Source: Phyto melanocephala (Eukaryota; Arthropoda; Insecta; Diptera; Rhinophoridae). Taken from it: 64,000 nucleotides of DNA. A program made the position numbers and the translations under genes. The notes beneath the pieces were generated by a model, which worked only from the letters and a program-made list of their open reading frames with translations, searched no databases and was not told the DNA's origin. Location: assembly GCA_941918925.1 (NCBI GenBank), contig OW799234.1:63530968-63594967 (forward strand). The letters run 5' to 3'. Numbering within the stretch: position 1 is the first letter of the stretch; each line of letters starts with the position of its first letter. Shown piece after piece: positions 1 through 11,023 of this stretch.

Positions 1-66
1 TGACTACACGTTGTGAAGGGTATATAAGATTCGGCACGGCCGAATATAGCACTGTTACTTGTTTAC
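1..66 (+). repeat. 3' end of a HINE-like dispersed repeat (copy A)
   Basis: This is the right end of the family seen whole at 9070-9984. It has the GTGAAGGGTATA inverted-repeat arm, the short hairpin ATTCGGC-ACG-GCCGAAT, and the end TAGCACTGTTACTTGTTT. The rest of the element lies outside the window. Confidence 0.8.
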
Positions 67-1225
67 ATTCAAATTTAACTTAAGACTTAAAAATTTATTT
101 ACAAAAATTCAACTAATTTAAAGCATATAAATTTTGTAATTATGAATTACTCATGATTGCTTTATTGACTCCTTTTGTAATTTTTACTTGCTTAAAGCAA
201 CAAATTAAAAGTGCATCGAATAGAACAATATTAATGATAAATGATTATTTAATTAAAAATTATATTAGCTTCAACAAATTTCCATTATATTCTATTGTTA
301 TATGTATGTATTAAGTGTATGAACAAATTTCAAACGTTTAACAAATATTTACCGAAAATAGTAGTTAAGCGTTTTTGGAACAAAAAAGATAGTTAAAAAA
401 TGTGTGAATGTGTTTATCACGAAAATACAAGAATAATTTCTATAGAAATTTAAATCGTTTGTTCAATTGAAACCTTAAGCCTGGCACTGTTTCAATTTGT
501 AAAATATGTTGAGCAACTTAGTTTTTTCATACAAAAAATTTTACATATAACAATAATTTGAAAGTCGAGTAAACAAAAAAAGAAATGATAGCTCGTGTTT
601 TGAATTTCGTACGAAATATAACTAGTGGCCATTATTATTCATACGGAAAAAAATGTTGCTTGAATGTTGACAGCAACATTTCATAAGTTATTTTAAGTTA
701 TAAACAAAATGCTGAAGAAGCAACATTATTCTATATTTTTTTTGGTTTTTTTCATATGGAGTTTGACAACAGTTCGCATGAAAAAGTGAGCAAAATTATT
801 TGAAATTTTTTTTAGGTCCACAACAAATTATTATTTATTTATATAAATTTGAACACAAATTGTTAAATCATGGTAATATGTATGTATATAAAATATTATA
901 ATTTGTCGGTTATCAATCTACATCTATTTAAAAAAAAAGATTTTGTGATTAAACAAGCAAACGATTAATGCTATTTATAATAAAATTTTAAAATAAATGT
1001 TTATGCAAATTTTGTTTAATAAAATTTTGAATTTTTTCTTAAATATTTATGCAAATGAGGTTTACAGTCTAAATACTAAAGTTGGTATACCATTAACTTA
1101 AGACATTTGGTAACATTTGTTTGATTGCAGGTCAAGTAACATGCGGCTTAAAAATTTATGTATATCGCTTATTAAATATAAAACAAGAATTTTCAAAATC
1201 GACATTTTGCTTTAAATCATTATAT
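67..1225. other. AT-rich intergenic DNA with an old dispersed repeat
   Basis: No supported gene. Roughly 470-790 resembles segments near 6610-7150, 7700-7985 and 32430-32705. Shared landmarks are a GTTGACAGCAACATTTCAT-like block, a TATAAACA block and a TTTGACAACAGTTCGCATGA-like block. The rest is AT-rich sequence without visible structure. Confidence 0.5.
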
Positions 1226-1238
1226 AATGCACAACAGA

Positions 1239-1275
<37 letters not shown>

Positions 1276-1312
1276 CCTTTAACTCCCACTGGAGCATAGG
1301 GCGCCTAACAGA
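1226..1312 (-). repeat. Possible SINE fragment with (AT)n tail
   Basis: Read on the minus strand, TTAGGCGCCCTATGCTCCAG leads through a short GC-richer stretch into a run of AT dinucleotides. The same kind of module (GCGCCC, TGCC, AATTGG, CCCCTC) occurs near 31240-31296 and in the SINE-like insert at 9770-9963. Only a 3' fragment is visible. Confidence 0.4.
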
Positions 1313-1648
1313 AAAATTGTTTATCAAAATTTTTGGAAAATTTACATTGCCATGCCACGCTTTTGATGTTAACTGAATATTTTAAAGGTTTATGAAACAA
1401 AATACGTTCATAACTTAAATTTATTTTTTTTTTCATAATCAAAAATATAAAAATCAAAAAATTTTAACGTAACTTTTATTTAACTGAACTTTGTTTACAG
1501 CCGATTTATGCTCTTATAATCAGAGGTTAAAACCCTCTTTTTAAAACTTCATATATTTTAGTTGTGCCCTTTTTGTTCTTAGTCTGCGATATGTATAAAA
1601 TAGCATTAACAAACATTTGCAGCATTTCAAAAAGCAACATTTTATTAT

Positions 1649-3604
1649 CACCCCAATTCTAAATATTCCCAGGGAATTGAATTCCCCGGGAATTCATTTT
1701 TCCCGCGAATAAAATTCCCCTATTCTAAACAGTCGGGGAAGGGAATAACAAGGGAGAGAGAATTTTACATTTTCGAAGTCAGCTGTTTGCTTTTGCTGTT
1801 TTGTTTTGACAAAATATTTGCTAATAATTTTTAGAAATATTAAGCGAAAAAAGTGAATACTCGTAAATAATAAAAAAGAAATTGTTAAAAGTGAATAAAA
1901 ATGTTTAGTGTAGCGTTGATAATAATAGCTGAAGCAAAAAACTCAGAAGCATATCAATCTGACAAGAATAAGCAAAGGGTAGAAAGGAGAATGCTACGTG
2001 ACGCCAGCAACCCACTTGAGTTGCCGCACATTTTGTAAGTAAATTTTACTTTTGGAGTAAATAAATCGGCGTTCAAATATCTGTTGGACGTGTTCAGCCC
2101 AAAGGTAAGTCGTTTGCAATTTCTCCAATCGTGAAATTAAGTGAGATTTTACGCTTCTTTGCTGAAGGTTGGTACCAAACGGGTATAGGTAAAGATTGCG
2201 GCGTGTCTGTGGATCAGTGTAGTCTTAGCAAAGTTCTGGCAGAAGTTATTAATATATTTGAGGAGCATTTACGCCCAATATAGATAAGTTTTTGTAGAAC
2301 TGAAGTGCAAAAACGGCAAATTGCGTTAGCTTTTTATGTAAAGTATGGTATTCTAAGCATTATAGGATGTGTTGACGGATCGCATGACCGCATTATTTCT
2401 CCTCCTAAGAACAAGCATCTTTACTACAATACGAAGAAATACTATAATTTGAATGTAATGCTGGTAAAGTATTTCTTTTGTTTTAAATTATCAATAATTA
2501 ATTTTTAATCAAAAAATTTCAGGTCTGTGATCATGAGCTGAGGATTCAGTACGTTGATGCCTTACATCCTGGAGCGTGTCACGATTCCTTTATTTGGAAT
2601 TCTGGCGAATGGCGTACTCACCTTGAGCAAGAATAACTTAGAGGTGGCAGCAATTATTGGCTTCTTGGTAAAGTTTTGAATGATAACAGACAATTCATAA
2701 ATTAAAACTGCATTTTTTTTAGCAGACGCAGGATATTCACTTGAACTGTGACTTTTAACGTCTTATAGATATTCTGTGGACATCTATAAGACGTCTGTTG
2801 AAATTAAATTTAATGAAATTCACTCTAAGTGTCGAAATGTGGTTGAACGCACTAATGGTGTTTTAAAAATTGATGGAGGTGCATTCTTGGTGCTAGAAAG
2901 CTTCACTACGCTCCAAAAAAAGCTGCTAAAATAACAAATTTTTGCTGTTCCTTGCATAACATAACAATACTACAGTACACGATGTAGAAAATTTAGATTG
3001 TTAGAGCGTTTAGGATAATAATGTGGTATCCTTAGACTCACCACAATATTAATCCATTGCCCAAAATATTAGAAAATATAATAGAAAAATATTAGAAAAA
3101 ATATTGCGAATAATCTGTAATAAATTTCTGTAATTAAGCCACTTCTTATTTATGTATATACATTTTTTAAATAAATATAACATTTTATTAAAAAATTTAA
3201 AAACTTCAAAAATTAAAAAAAAGATAAATAAAAATTAAAATTATTTTAAAACTAAAAAACAATTCATTATTCTGCTTCCTGTTTGTTGTTTTTGTCCTAA
3301 AAGTAACAATAAATACATTATTTATCACAATTTGTATAAAAAAATATTAAATACTTACATTTTTGTCACAACTCCCTTTAAATTTGTTGGCGGATTTTTT
3401 CCCAAAAATTGTTATTACATTCTCCCTTTAATTACCTTTCATAATACCTACTTTTTTCCCAGGGAACAATTTCCCAATTTCGAAGTTCATTTAGAATAAG
3501 GGAAAAGGGAAAGGGAACAAATTTCCCCGGGAGAAGTTATTTAGAATAGGGGAACAGGGAATAGGGAAATAATTCCCAGGGAATTGTTATTTAGAATTGG
3601 GGTG
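1649..3604 (+). mobile_element. PIF/Harbinger DNA transposon, decayed
   Basis: The ends are inverted repeats beginning CACCCCAATTCTAAATA, followed on both sides by several copies of a CCCAGGGAATT/CCCCGGGAATT palindromic motif. TAT flanks both ends (1646-1648 and 3605-3607), consistent with a 3-bp target duplication. The interior carries a broken HARBI1-type nuclease reading frame. About 1.96 kb long. Superfamily assignment rests on coding motifs and the 3-bp flank. Confidence 0.85.
1901..2990 (+). pseudogene. Harbinger transposase (HARBI1-type nuclease) pseudogene
   Basis: A DDE-nuclease reading frame of the PIF/Harbinger type, which would cut and paste the surrounding element. The suggested start at 1901 gives MFSVALIIIAEAKN, then RRMLRDASNPLELP, a typical N-terminal motif of the family. 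A later frame gives FFAEGWYQTGIGKDCGVSVDQ and, from about 2356, IGCVDGSH, the first catalytic Asp context. Next comes a VDALHPGACHDSFIWNSGEW block from about 2553. The C-terminal part reads CRNVVERTNGVLK near 2835-2875. Stops and frame changes near 2037, 2282, 2506 and 2635 break it; some could be short introns (AG before GTCTGTGATC near 2520), but not all. No functional enzyme is expected. Confidence 0.85.
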
Positions 3605-5837
3605 TATATATATAATATATATAACTTGTCACTTGTTAAGTTCCTCAAACGAAGTAATAGATGTATCAGCCTTTACAATTAAAACTCAACATGTATCAAA
3701 TGTGTCTGTCAACATAATAGAAATGTTGAGTATCTAAAGCAACATATAAATAATTGAATGTATTAACCAAAGAGCTGCACAAAGATAAGAAAAGCGGCTT
3801 CCAAGAGATCTCAATTCTTACTGAAGAATACAACAAGACTGAAATAGAACAACGTTGAAATAAAATAAACCTGAATCGAAACAAAGATGAAACATAATAT
3901 TAAAACTGAAATAGAACATTTAAAACATATTTAAATGTTTTGACAGTACACCTAGACCCAAGGCATATTTCTTCATCAGGTAATCGTAGTTTGTATACAA
4001 TATTTTTGTTTATGTACTTTATATATGAAGTTTGACATTTAAATATATAAGAACAGAGAGGGAATTGTTTTCTATCTATAGTTTTATATATTAGCTGACG
4101 AATCAAGACTACCTGATGAATAAATTTGCCTTGATCTATACAAAAAAAAAACTTGCAGACATTTGCTTTTTGTTATGAGACTCTCTCTTTAAACTACCGT
4201 ATAATTCTTATTCTTACCTTTATTATAACTAAAATCGTAGCAAACTTAACTCAAATGCCAATTCTCTTATAAAAATTTCATGAATTCAGTTTTATTACAT
4301 TTTTGTTAAAATTCTAATTTTCTACAAAATTCAGAATAAGGGTATAAATATAACTATATAATAACACTGCTGTTTAATATCTTCTACGTTTTTTATAAGT
4401 GTTCTATTGTACTTGATGTTATTGCTATGGTTTTCCGTTTCTTTATTTCATTTTCGCTTTTTTTTTTTGATATTATGCTTTGTATGAAAACATAAACACT
4501 ATCAAGGCGGTAGAAAAAAAAATTTTTCAAGGGATTTTTAATTTTTTCAACCAAAAGTAATTTTTCTATTTTTATGTTTACACTAAAATAAAGTGATTGG
4601 AAGTAGTGTGAAATAGAACACATAAATTTTAAAACATTTTAGGCAGCTCTTTAGTATAAACATACCACTGATATTATTATCTTTTCCTTTTCCGTCACTT
4701 ACATTCTTCACATTTTTTCTTATTTCCTGTTTAAAGATTTAATAGACATTTTTGGAAGTTAAAAAGACAAAAAAAAAATAAAATAAAAAACAAAAGAAAA
4801 GAAAACTTTTTCGACTACAATTGTTGTATATTTAATGTTAATTATCTAAGTAATTATATAAAATTTGTTAAATACTTAAAAAAATATGTATGTATGCCTG
4901 TGTGTATAACGTTAACAAAAATCTTTTCTCCAAAACCAAAAAAAACCTAAAACACAACAGCAGTAAAAATCAACATAAATGCAGCACAAGCAGCAAATGT
5001 CATTAAATAATTTAAATTAAAAAAAATTAACAAACACAAATAAATATTTAATGGATATATGGATGACGACTGGCTGGATAGTGAATAAAAAGATAAATTA
5101 ATGAAGAATGTTTAAAAAGGTAGATGCAAAGAGAAATTTAGGGGAAAAAAATGAAACACCACCATTCAAACGGAAATAACAAATTTTCAGTTAAAAAACC
5201 TCAAACACTTGTATCTCTTAGATTTTTTATATAGAAATTAAATTTCGTTAAGATTGTTGAGTATATGTGTGTATGTGTATTTTTTTTTTTTTGTTACTAA
5301 AAGCCAACGGATGTTTGTTTACAAATAATGTGGTTTAATTCCAGCAAAAGTTGTAGTCGTTCAAATCTGGCAATTTGTTTTGACTGTTTTTATATTTTTC
5401 TGCATGTTTGTATGTGGCGTACGACCATAGATAAATGAGAAAATTTACTTGTATTAGCCAGATATTTAGATATTGGTTTTTATGTTGTTATGGATGTCTG
5501 TCCGTCCGTCTAAAACTGTATTTCCATCTGTATCTTCATATAACAATGGATTTAGATACATTTCTTTTCCCTTCATGATTGGAATCAGCAATAGCAATTG
5601 AAACAATAAATATATTTGTAATATTGGGGAAAGAAGTTACACTTTAGGAAATAATTTATGTAAAAAAAAACTAAAGATGTAATTCCAGTTATAAAACCAA
5701 AACCTTTAAATTTAAAAGCAACTAGTAAAGCTGATATCTATAGTCGTCTGGCAAAAGGTGTAATTTGCAAAAAAATATATGTATGTATATATAAACATAT
5801 TTCACATAATAAATCAAAAGCATCACTAATATTAAAT
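3605..5837. other. Intergenic, no gene recognised
   Basis: AT-rich sequence with homopolymer runs. Short open frames at 3696-4106 and 4393-4623 have low-complexity or random-looking translations, and I do not support them as genes. Confidence 0.5.
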
Positions 5838-6047
5838 CTGTGGCTTGGAGCTAAAAGGGCCAATGTCACTTTTTTGCTCTTTTGAGTTAATCATTGCATT
5901 AGATTTGTTTTCTTGCTCTATTTTATTATGGTAAAACAGCTAAAGTCGTACTTAACCCAGAACAGCTTTACAAATAAAATGCTGGCAAATCTTAAATTTT
6001 TTTAAAAATAATATTTTGACTTTGGCCCTTTTAGCTCCAAGCCACAG
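5838..6047. mobile_element. 210-bp MITE with 26-bp perfect inverted repeats
   Basis: Positions 5838-5863 and 6022-6047 are exact inverted repeats (CTGTGGCTTGGAGCTAAAAG, then GGCCAA). The interior is AT-rich and non-coding. AAAT is present on both sides and may be a target duplication, though the inverted repeat could also be one base longer, so its length is uncertain. Superfamily not assigned. Confidence 0.85.
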
Positions 6048-6362
6048 AAATAGTATATGTAAACCTTTATGTAGTTCTCTAAACATGTTTAAATTTGGTA
6101 ACCCTTAATGTAGCTAAACATTTATAATGATTTAACATGTTCAAATTCTAAGCAGCTTGGTTATACTAATATGTAATACTAATATCAACTAATATGTGGG
6201 CTTACAAGCCATGTTATCATGTCGTATAATCAGATTGTATTGTATTATAATTCTAATATTTAAAAGTGTTTAGAAACCTATTTTTTTAATAACATATTGT
6301 TAAAACCATTTTTATACTATAAACAATATATACACAGGAATCAATCGAGTACGTGTTACATA

Positions 6363-6523
6363 TTTGGTGATTTCACAAGATGTCCTAAGTGTCATATTGT
6401 CATATCTTTTTTTAATGTTAAAAAGGTCTAAAAATTTTACATTAAACAATACAGCACTTCTTATTAATTTTAATTGTGTCATTATAACAATACGACACTT
6501 AAGATATCTTTCAAATACACAAA
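6363..6523. mobile_element. Divergent short MITE (relative of 21203-21360)
   Basis: The left end reads TTTGGTGATTTCACAAGATG then TCCTAAGTGTCATATTGT. The right end read backwards gives TTTGTGTATTTGAAAGATAT then CTTAAGTGTCGTATTGT, an imperfect inverted repeat of about 40 bp. The same left-end pattern occurs at 21203 and, inverted, near 45200. Confidence 0.55.
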
Positions 6524-6609
6524 TTATAATTTAAAATTTGTATTCAAACTAATGATTAAATAAATTTGCTTGATATTGTTAATTTTTGTTTATACTATGG
6601 CTTTTTAAA

Positions 6610-7150
6610 CTCGTTTATGTTTGAAGTTGTAAAATGTGTTGAACTTCATTAGTTTTTTCACAATAATTATTAAATTGAACAAACAAAACAAAAATTATTA
6701 GCTCCTGCTTTGAATTGTGTAGAAAATAACTATAAAATGTAGATTGAATGTTGACAGAAACAGTTTATATGTTTCTTACATTATACGCATTAACAGAATA
6801 CTGCTTAAGCTGCTAATACACGGTATGTTTTTTACATCTGCTAAAGACGTACATGTCGTGTATTAGCATAACAACATTACTTCTGAAAAGCACATGTGCT
6901 AAGCCATCTGACAACATTTCAATTAGAGCGTGCTCTAATTTGTTCTGACAAACCACCTGACATCAGCTGTTGGTAGAAATCTCTGATGCCAGAAAACAGT
7001 CAGCAGCGGTTGAGTGTTAAATAACAATTTTGACAGGTATAAACAATTACATATGGATACAAATTTACCAAGTCAGATGTATAAAACATGCCGTGTATTA
7101 GCTGCCTTAGGCGAAAGCATTTCGAATGAATTTTTTACGAAAAAATTTTG
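6610..7150. repeat. Dispersed repeat copy interrupted by a MITE
   Basis: The left part (about 6610-6804) ends ...ACAGAATACTGC and the right part resumes TTAGGCGAAAGC at 7107. The uninterrupted relative at 7700-7985 reads ACAGAGTACTGATTAGGCAA at the same point. Other relatives lie near 470-790 and 32430-32705. No coding capacity; origin of the family unknown. Confidence 0.6.
6809..7106. mobile_element. 298-bp MITE, TTAA-type target (copy 1)
   Basis: Inverted termini share GCTAATACACGG followed by a CATGTTTTTTACATCTG-like stretch. They are flanked by TTAA (6805-6808) and TTAG (7107-7110). Comparison with the empty relative near 7900 shows insertion at a TTAG/TTAA site with a 4-bp duplication. 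Non-coding. A second copy lies at 48607-48914. TTAA targeting suggests mobilisation by a piggyBac-like transposase, but the ends do not start with CCC, so this is tentative. Confidence 0.8.
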
Positions 7151-7699
7151 AAATCAGTTCGCAGAAATCGTTATACAAATGCAATCGTTCATATACAAAA
7201 TTTCCCAGCAAAAATTTATTTTGTTCCGGTAAGCAGTAAAAAAAAAATAATGCCTTCTTATAGCGCAATATTAGAGCGCATTCGAGGGTGCTATAAATGG
7301 AAGTCAGAAATTTCTATTAAATATGTTTCATTTTTTATAAAATAACTTACTGCAACTTTTCTTGCTTACGAGGATGCAGGAATGTAAGCGAATGATTACC
7401 TCTCTTTACTTTAGTTCTTAAAAAATTTATTGAAAACACATAAAAGAGACATGATATTACTGCCAATAAAATAGCAAATAATTAGAGCATCAAAGAGTCC
7501 TACCAAGTGGGACATCTCATATAAAAATCATGCCTTCCTGAAGCAGGTTGGGAAAGGAGAGTACATTTGTCTCTTCCTTACAAACCTGCTTCCGGGTATG
7601 CAGTAATTTTTGCTGGATTGTAATTCGACATTTTGTCAACTTGCTTAACTTTATAATAAAAAAATCAAAAATAATTAGTTTATTTGAAAGTCAAGTTAA

Positions 7700-7985
7700 G
7701 CATAGTATTCTGTTAAAATTTGTGATATATGTTAAGCAATTTTAATTATTTCACAGGAAGAATTTGACACACAAATATTATTTTTAATCGAGCAAACAAA
7801 AAATATCTATCAGCTCTTGCTTTCCATTCCGCACGAAATAAAATGTTGATAGAATGTTGTCATATACATTTCATGCGTTTTTTACATTATAAACAGAGTA
7901 CTGATTAGGCAATATTATTTCATAACTTTTTTTACGAATTATTTATATGAACTTTGACAACAGTTCTCATAAAATATTGAATAGA
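7700..7985. repeat. Dispersed repeat copy, uninterrupted
   Basis: Relative of 470-790, 6610-7150 and 32430-32705. It carries the uninterrupted AACAGAGTACTGATTAGGCA junction, used as the empty site for the MITE at 6809. No reading frame. Confidence 0.6.
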
Positions 7986-9069
7986 ATACCAGGCCTAAAT
8001 CACGGTTGTCAAGAACAAACCACTAAACGAACATTTTAAATTTGTAAGCAATTTGTATCATTATTGTTGTGCCTGGACTTAAAAAAAAATTCTCACCATT
8101 CTTGAACAAATTTTATAATTTTGCTCTCATTGGATTGCCGTAATTTAAAATTTTTTTTTTATCGATTTCAATTGATACACGTAGAGTTTAATTATGTTCG
8201 ACTTATGATTTCTTTCCAAGAGTACTGAGAAATGAATTCATTAAGTGACATTAAGCACCTACGGTTTAATCATCACCACAATTTATCATTGTATTGGTAT
8301 TTTATTTGAGTTCAGTTTTTAACTTAGAACTTAATACTCATATAATACAAAAGGGGTTTTATTAATTTTTTTTATTTTTACCAATTGATATTTTCTTGAT
8401 GTTTTTATTTTCTCATATTCTCAATTTTTTTTAATTAACCTTTAATTAAGTAACCATCTTCAAGCCATTCTGTACATCTAATGTCCTTTTAACTTTACAA
8501 GTACATAGACGCAGGTCTGTAGTGAGCACATGCTGTAGGAGGGGCTTCTTAAAACTTGCAATTCTTATTTACGGCACCCAACTAATGTTTCATAATTATG
8601 CCGTCGTAGCAGTAGTTTTGAACCGTATTGCGAGTTTAACCCTTTTAAAACAATTTAGTTAATTTTCAGGTTGCAGATACTTTTTTTATTTTAACGTTTA
8701 AATGTAAACAAATGTAGATTCCATTAAAGAAAAGGCGGTCCATCAAAAAATCGCACAATGATAATTGTAGGTTAAACAAGAAGATTTCATAAAACTATCT
8801 TAATAATTTTTAAAATGATAGAGAGACCTATGACATTTATGTGTGAAACAAATAATTGGCCAAATGCTTACCACGGCTTCGGTGGCATACTTCTATCTAC
8901 TTATATTCTCTTCTGCCATACCATGGCGAATAACAGCAATGTTCTCTGTAGAACGAACTGTGTAACCATTCACAGATGTTTTCAAATTTTCACTAAAATT
9001 AAAAAAGATCTAAATATTCCAACCCCGGTATCTCAATCCATTGTCTATACAGTCTTAGTACATAATTTT
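7986..9069. other. Intergenic, no gene recognised
   Basis: AT-rich DNA. A 103-codon open frame at 8815-9126 runs into the neighbouring repeat, and its translation matches nothing I recognise, so it is not called a gene. Confidence 0.5.
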
Positions 9070-9984
9070 TATACCCTTCACCTGTGGTGCACAAGGGTAT
9101 ATATAGCTTTGTCATTCCGTTTGTAATTTCTACAATTTTCATTTCAGAAAGTATATATTTTCTGAAAGCTTATGAATAGAGGAGTCGATTAAGCCCTGAC
9201 CGTCTGTCCGTCTGTCCGTGTGTTGGTTGAAATCAACTTTTAGAAGCAACTATATGTTCCTCAGATCTGTATATGGTATCAATCTCCTGGAAATATCCAG
9301 GAATGAATCGCTATTGAAATTCAGCACAATCGCCCCATAAATTTCTGAGATATGAGCAAAAAACCACGACCACCTCGTTTTTTTCACAATTACAACAACA
9401 TACATACATATGTAGATACATGTAAAAAACATACCAAGAAAAAAAAAATTACAAAAAAAATATATTAAAAATAAAAAAAAATAATAAAAAAAATACAAAA
9501 AAAAATATTTAAAAAATGTAAAAAAAATTTAAAAAATTTTTTTAAAAAAATTTAAAAAAAATATAAAAAAAGTATAATAAAATATAAACAATATATTAAA
9601 TAAAATAAATTTTTTTTGGCTCAGCTGGGATTCGATGCCACATTTTTTCTAACGTGTACGTATGCACGTATTTTATATGAGATGAATGGTGATACAAACA
9701 ATTGTTATTGCATGACTACACGTTGTGAAGGTTATATAAGATTCGGCACGGCCGAATATAGCACTGTTAGGTTAGGTTAGGTTAGGTTGAAAAGGAGGGG
9801 TATAAAAGCCCAAACCCATGACAGGTATACACCTATGCCCAGTTGGCATGTTGTGCGCTCCATGTGGAAAACGGAATTCCCAAACAAAAAAAAAAACCAT
9901 AAACATAATTTCCCATAAATAACGGACTAGTCCAAGAAACCAGTCCCCTCAATGTAACGCCTTATATAGCACTGTTACTTGTTT
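9070..9984 (+). mobile_element. HINE/Helentron-like non-autonomous element (copy B)
   Basis: The left end TATACCCTTCACCTGTGGTG is followed by AAGGGTATA, a terminal hairpin. Its first 12 bases are repeated inverted near the right end (GTGAAGGGTATA). Then come the hairpin ATTCGGC-ACG-GCCGAAT and the end TAGCACTGTTACTTGTTT. The interior holds a CCGTCTGTCCGTCTGTCCGT run, a long A/T-only stretch and a GGCTCAGCTGGGATTCGATG block. Subterminal inverted repeats, a 3' hairpin and a simple-sequence core match the Helentron-associated/DINE layout as I know it; the superfamily is inferred. A SINE-like insert splits the right end at 9770-9963. Confidence 0.75.
9770..9963 (-). mobile_element. SINE-like insertion with 14-bp target duplication
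   Basis: This 194-bp insert sits inside the HINE-like repeat. The 14-mer ATATAGCACTGTTA lies immediately before it (9756-9769) and immediately after (9964-9977), a clean target-site duplication. Read on the minus strand it ends in CTTTTCAACCTAACCTAACC, so the tail is (CCTAA)n. Duplication length and a 3' tail fit LINE-driven retroposition. An internal pol III B box is not evident, so the 5' part may be missing or diverged. Confidence 0.75.
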
Positions 9985-11023
9985 TAACTATAAATTATAC
10001 TCTCATAAGTTTTAAAAATTTAAATGTCATTAATAATTAAATTCTTTGCAATTTCCACAAAAAGTAAATAATTTGTACCTACAATTAGTCTTAGTTTTTT
10101 TAGTGTAACGACATGCCCGAAATTAAATACCTACAGCTAAGAAACAAGTATGTATGTAGATACAAATAAAGTACTCTCGTTTATCTATTACTTACTTTTT
10201 GAATGTAAATACATATTTTGATTATTTTTCAAATTGTTTAGAAAAGAGAAATGTTTATTGTTGTGTGTCTACTCTTAATTTAAGGTGTAATTTTGTCGTT
10301 ACACAAGTATGAGTCTAAACAAAAAGATATGAAAGACTAAACTTTCAATCGACCAAGCCACAAAGACGACACAAAAAAAGTTATAAATGTAAATGCGTGA
10401 GAAAAATATGTATGAAAACACCTGTAGATAAAATTTCATACCATAGAAAAACCCAAACTTGCAAGTAACTAACTTAACCTTAACAAGAATTCATCCCAAA
10501 CTAAATAAACTTAATGAAAAATCTACTCTGTAGATGTAGTAGAGTAATAATACTACACGCATGCCACACACATATTTGGTATATTATTACAACAATACAA
10601 ATAAATAGAAAACATAATACAAATAATACAACACTACATAAGTATGTATATATTTTACATATAAACATAAGTACTTACATACATATGTACATACAATACC
10701 TGATATTGTATACATACATACGTAATTTACCTGTAATTTATAGAAAATAAAAAGTTGTATTAAGAATCAAAAACAAAACAAAAAAAAACTTCTCTCTTAA
10801 CATTTTTGTGATCAGAATGCCGCACAAATTGTAATTGAACAATTCATTAAAATATTCTGTTGTTTTCTTTTACTTTTTTTTATGGATTTTGAAGTAAATT
10901 TAGTGCGTCGCATGAGTACTGTTGAGTGTGTTTTTCACTTATTTTGTTGTAATGTGATATTTGCAGCAGAAAACCAAGCAACAACCACATATGTACATCA
11001 AAGGCTATAAATTTGTGATAAAG
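9985..11023. other. Intergenic, no gene recognised
   Basis: AT-rich sequence with CATA/TATG-rich stretches near 10540-10740. The open frame there is simple-sequence translation, not a gene. Confidence 0.5.

Noticed and set aside
8815..9126. 103-codon open frame
   Set aside because: It ends inside the HINE-like repeat, and its translation shows no recognisable domain.
9770..9792. GGTTA repeats suggesting an interstitial telomere
   Set aside because: The unit is only about four copies long, lies at the end of a SINE-like insert with a target duplication, and is better explained as its tail. Higher flies also lack TTAGG telomeres.
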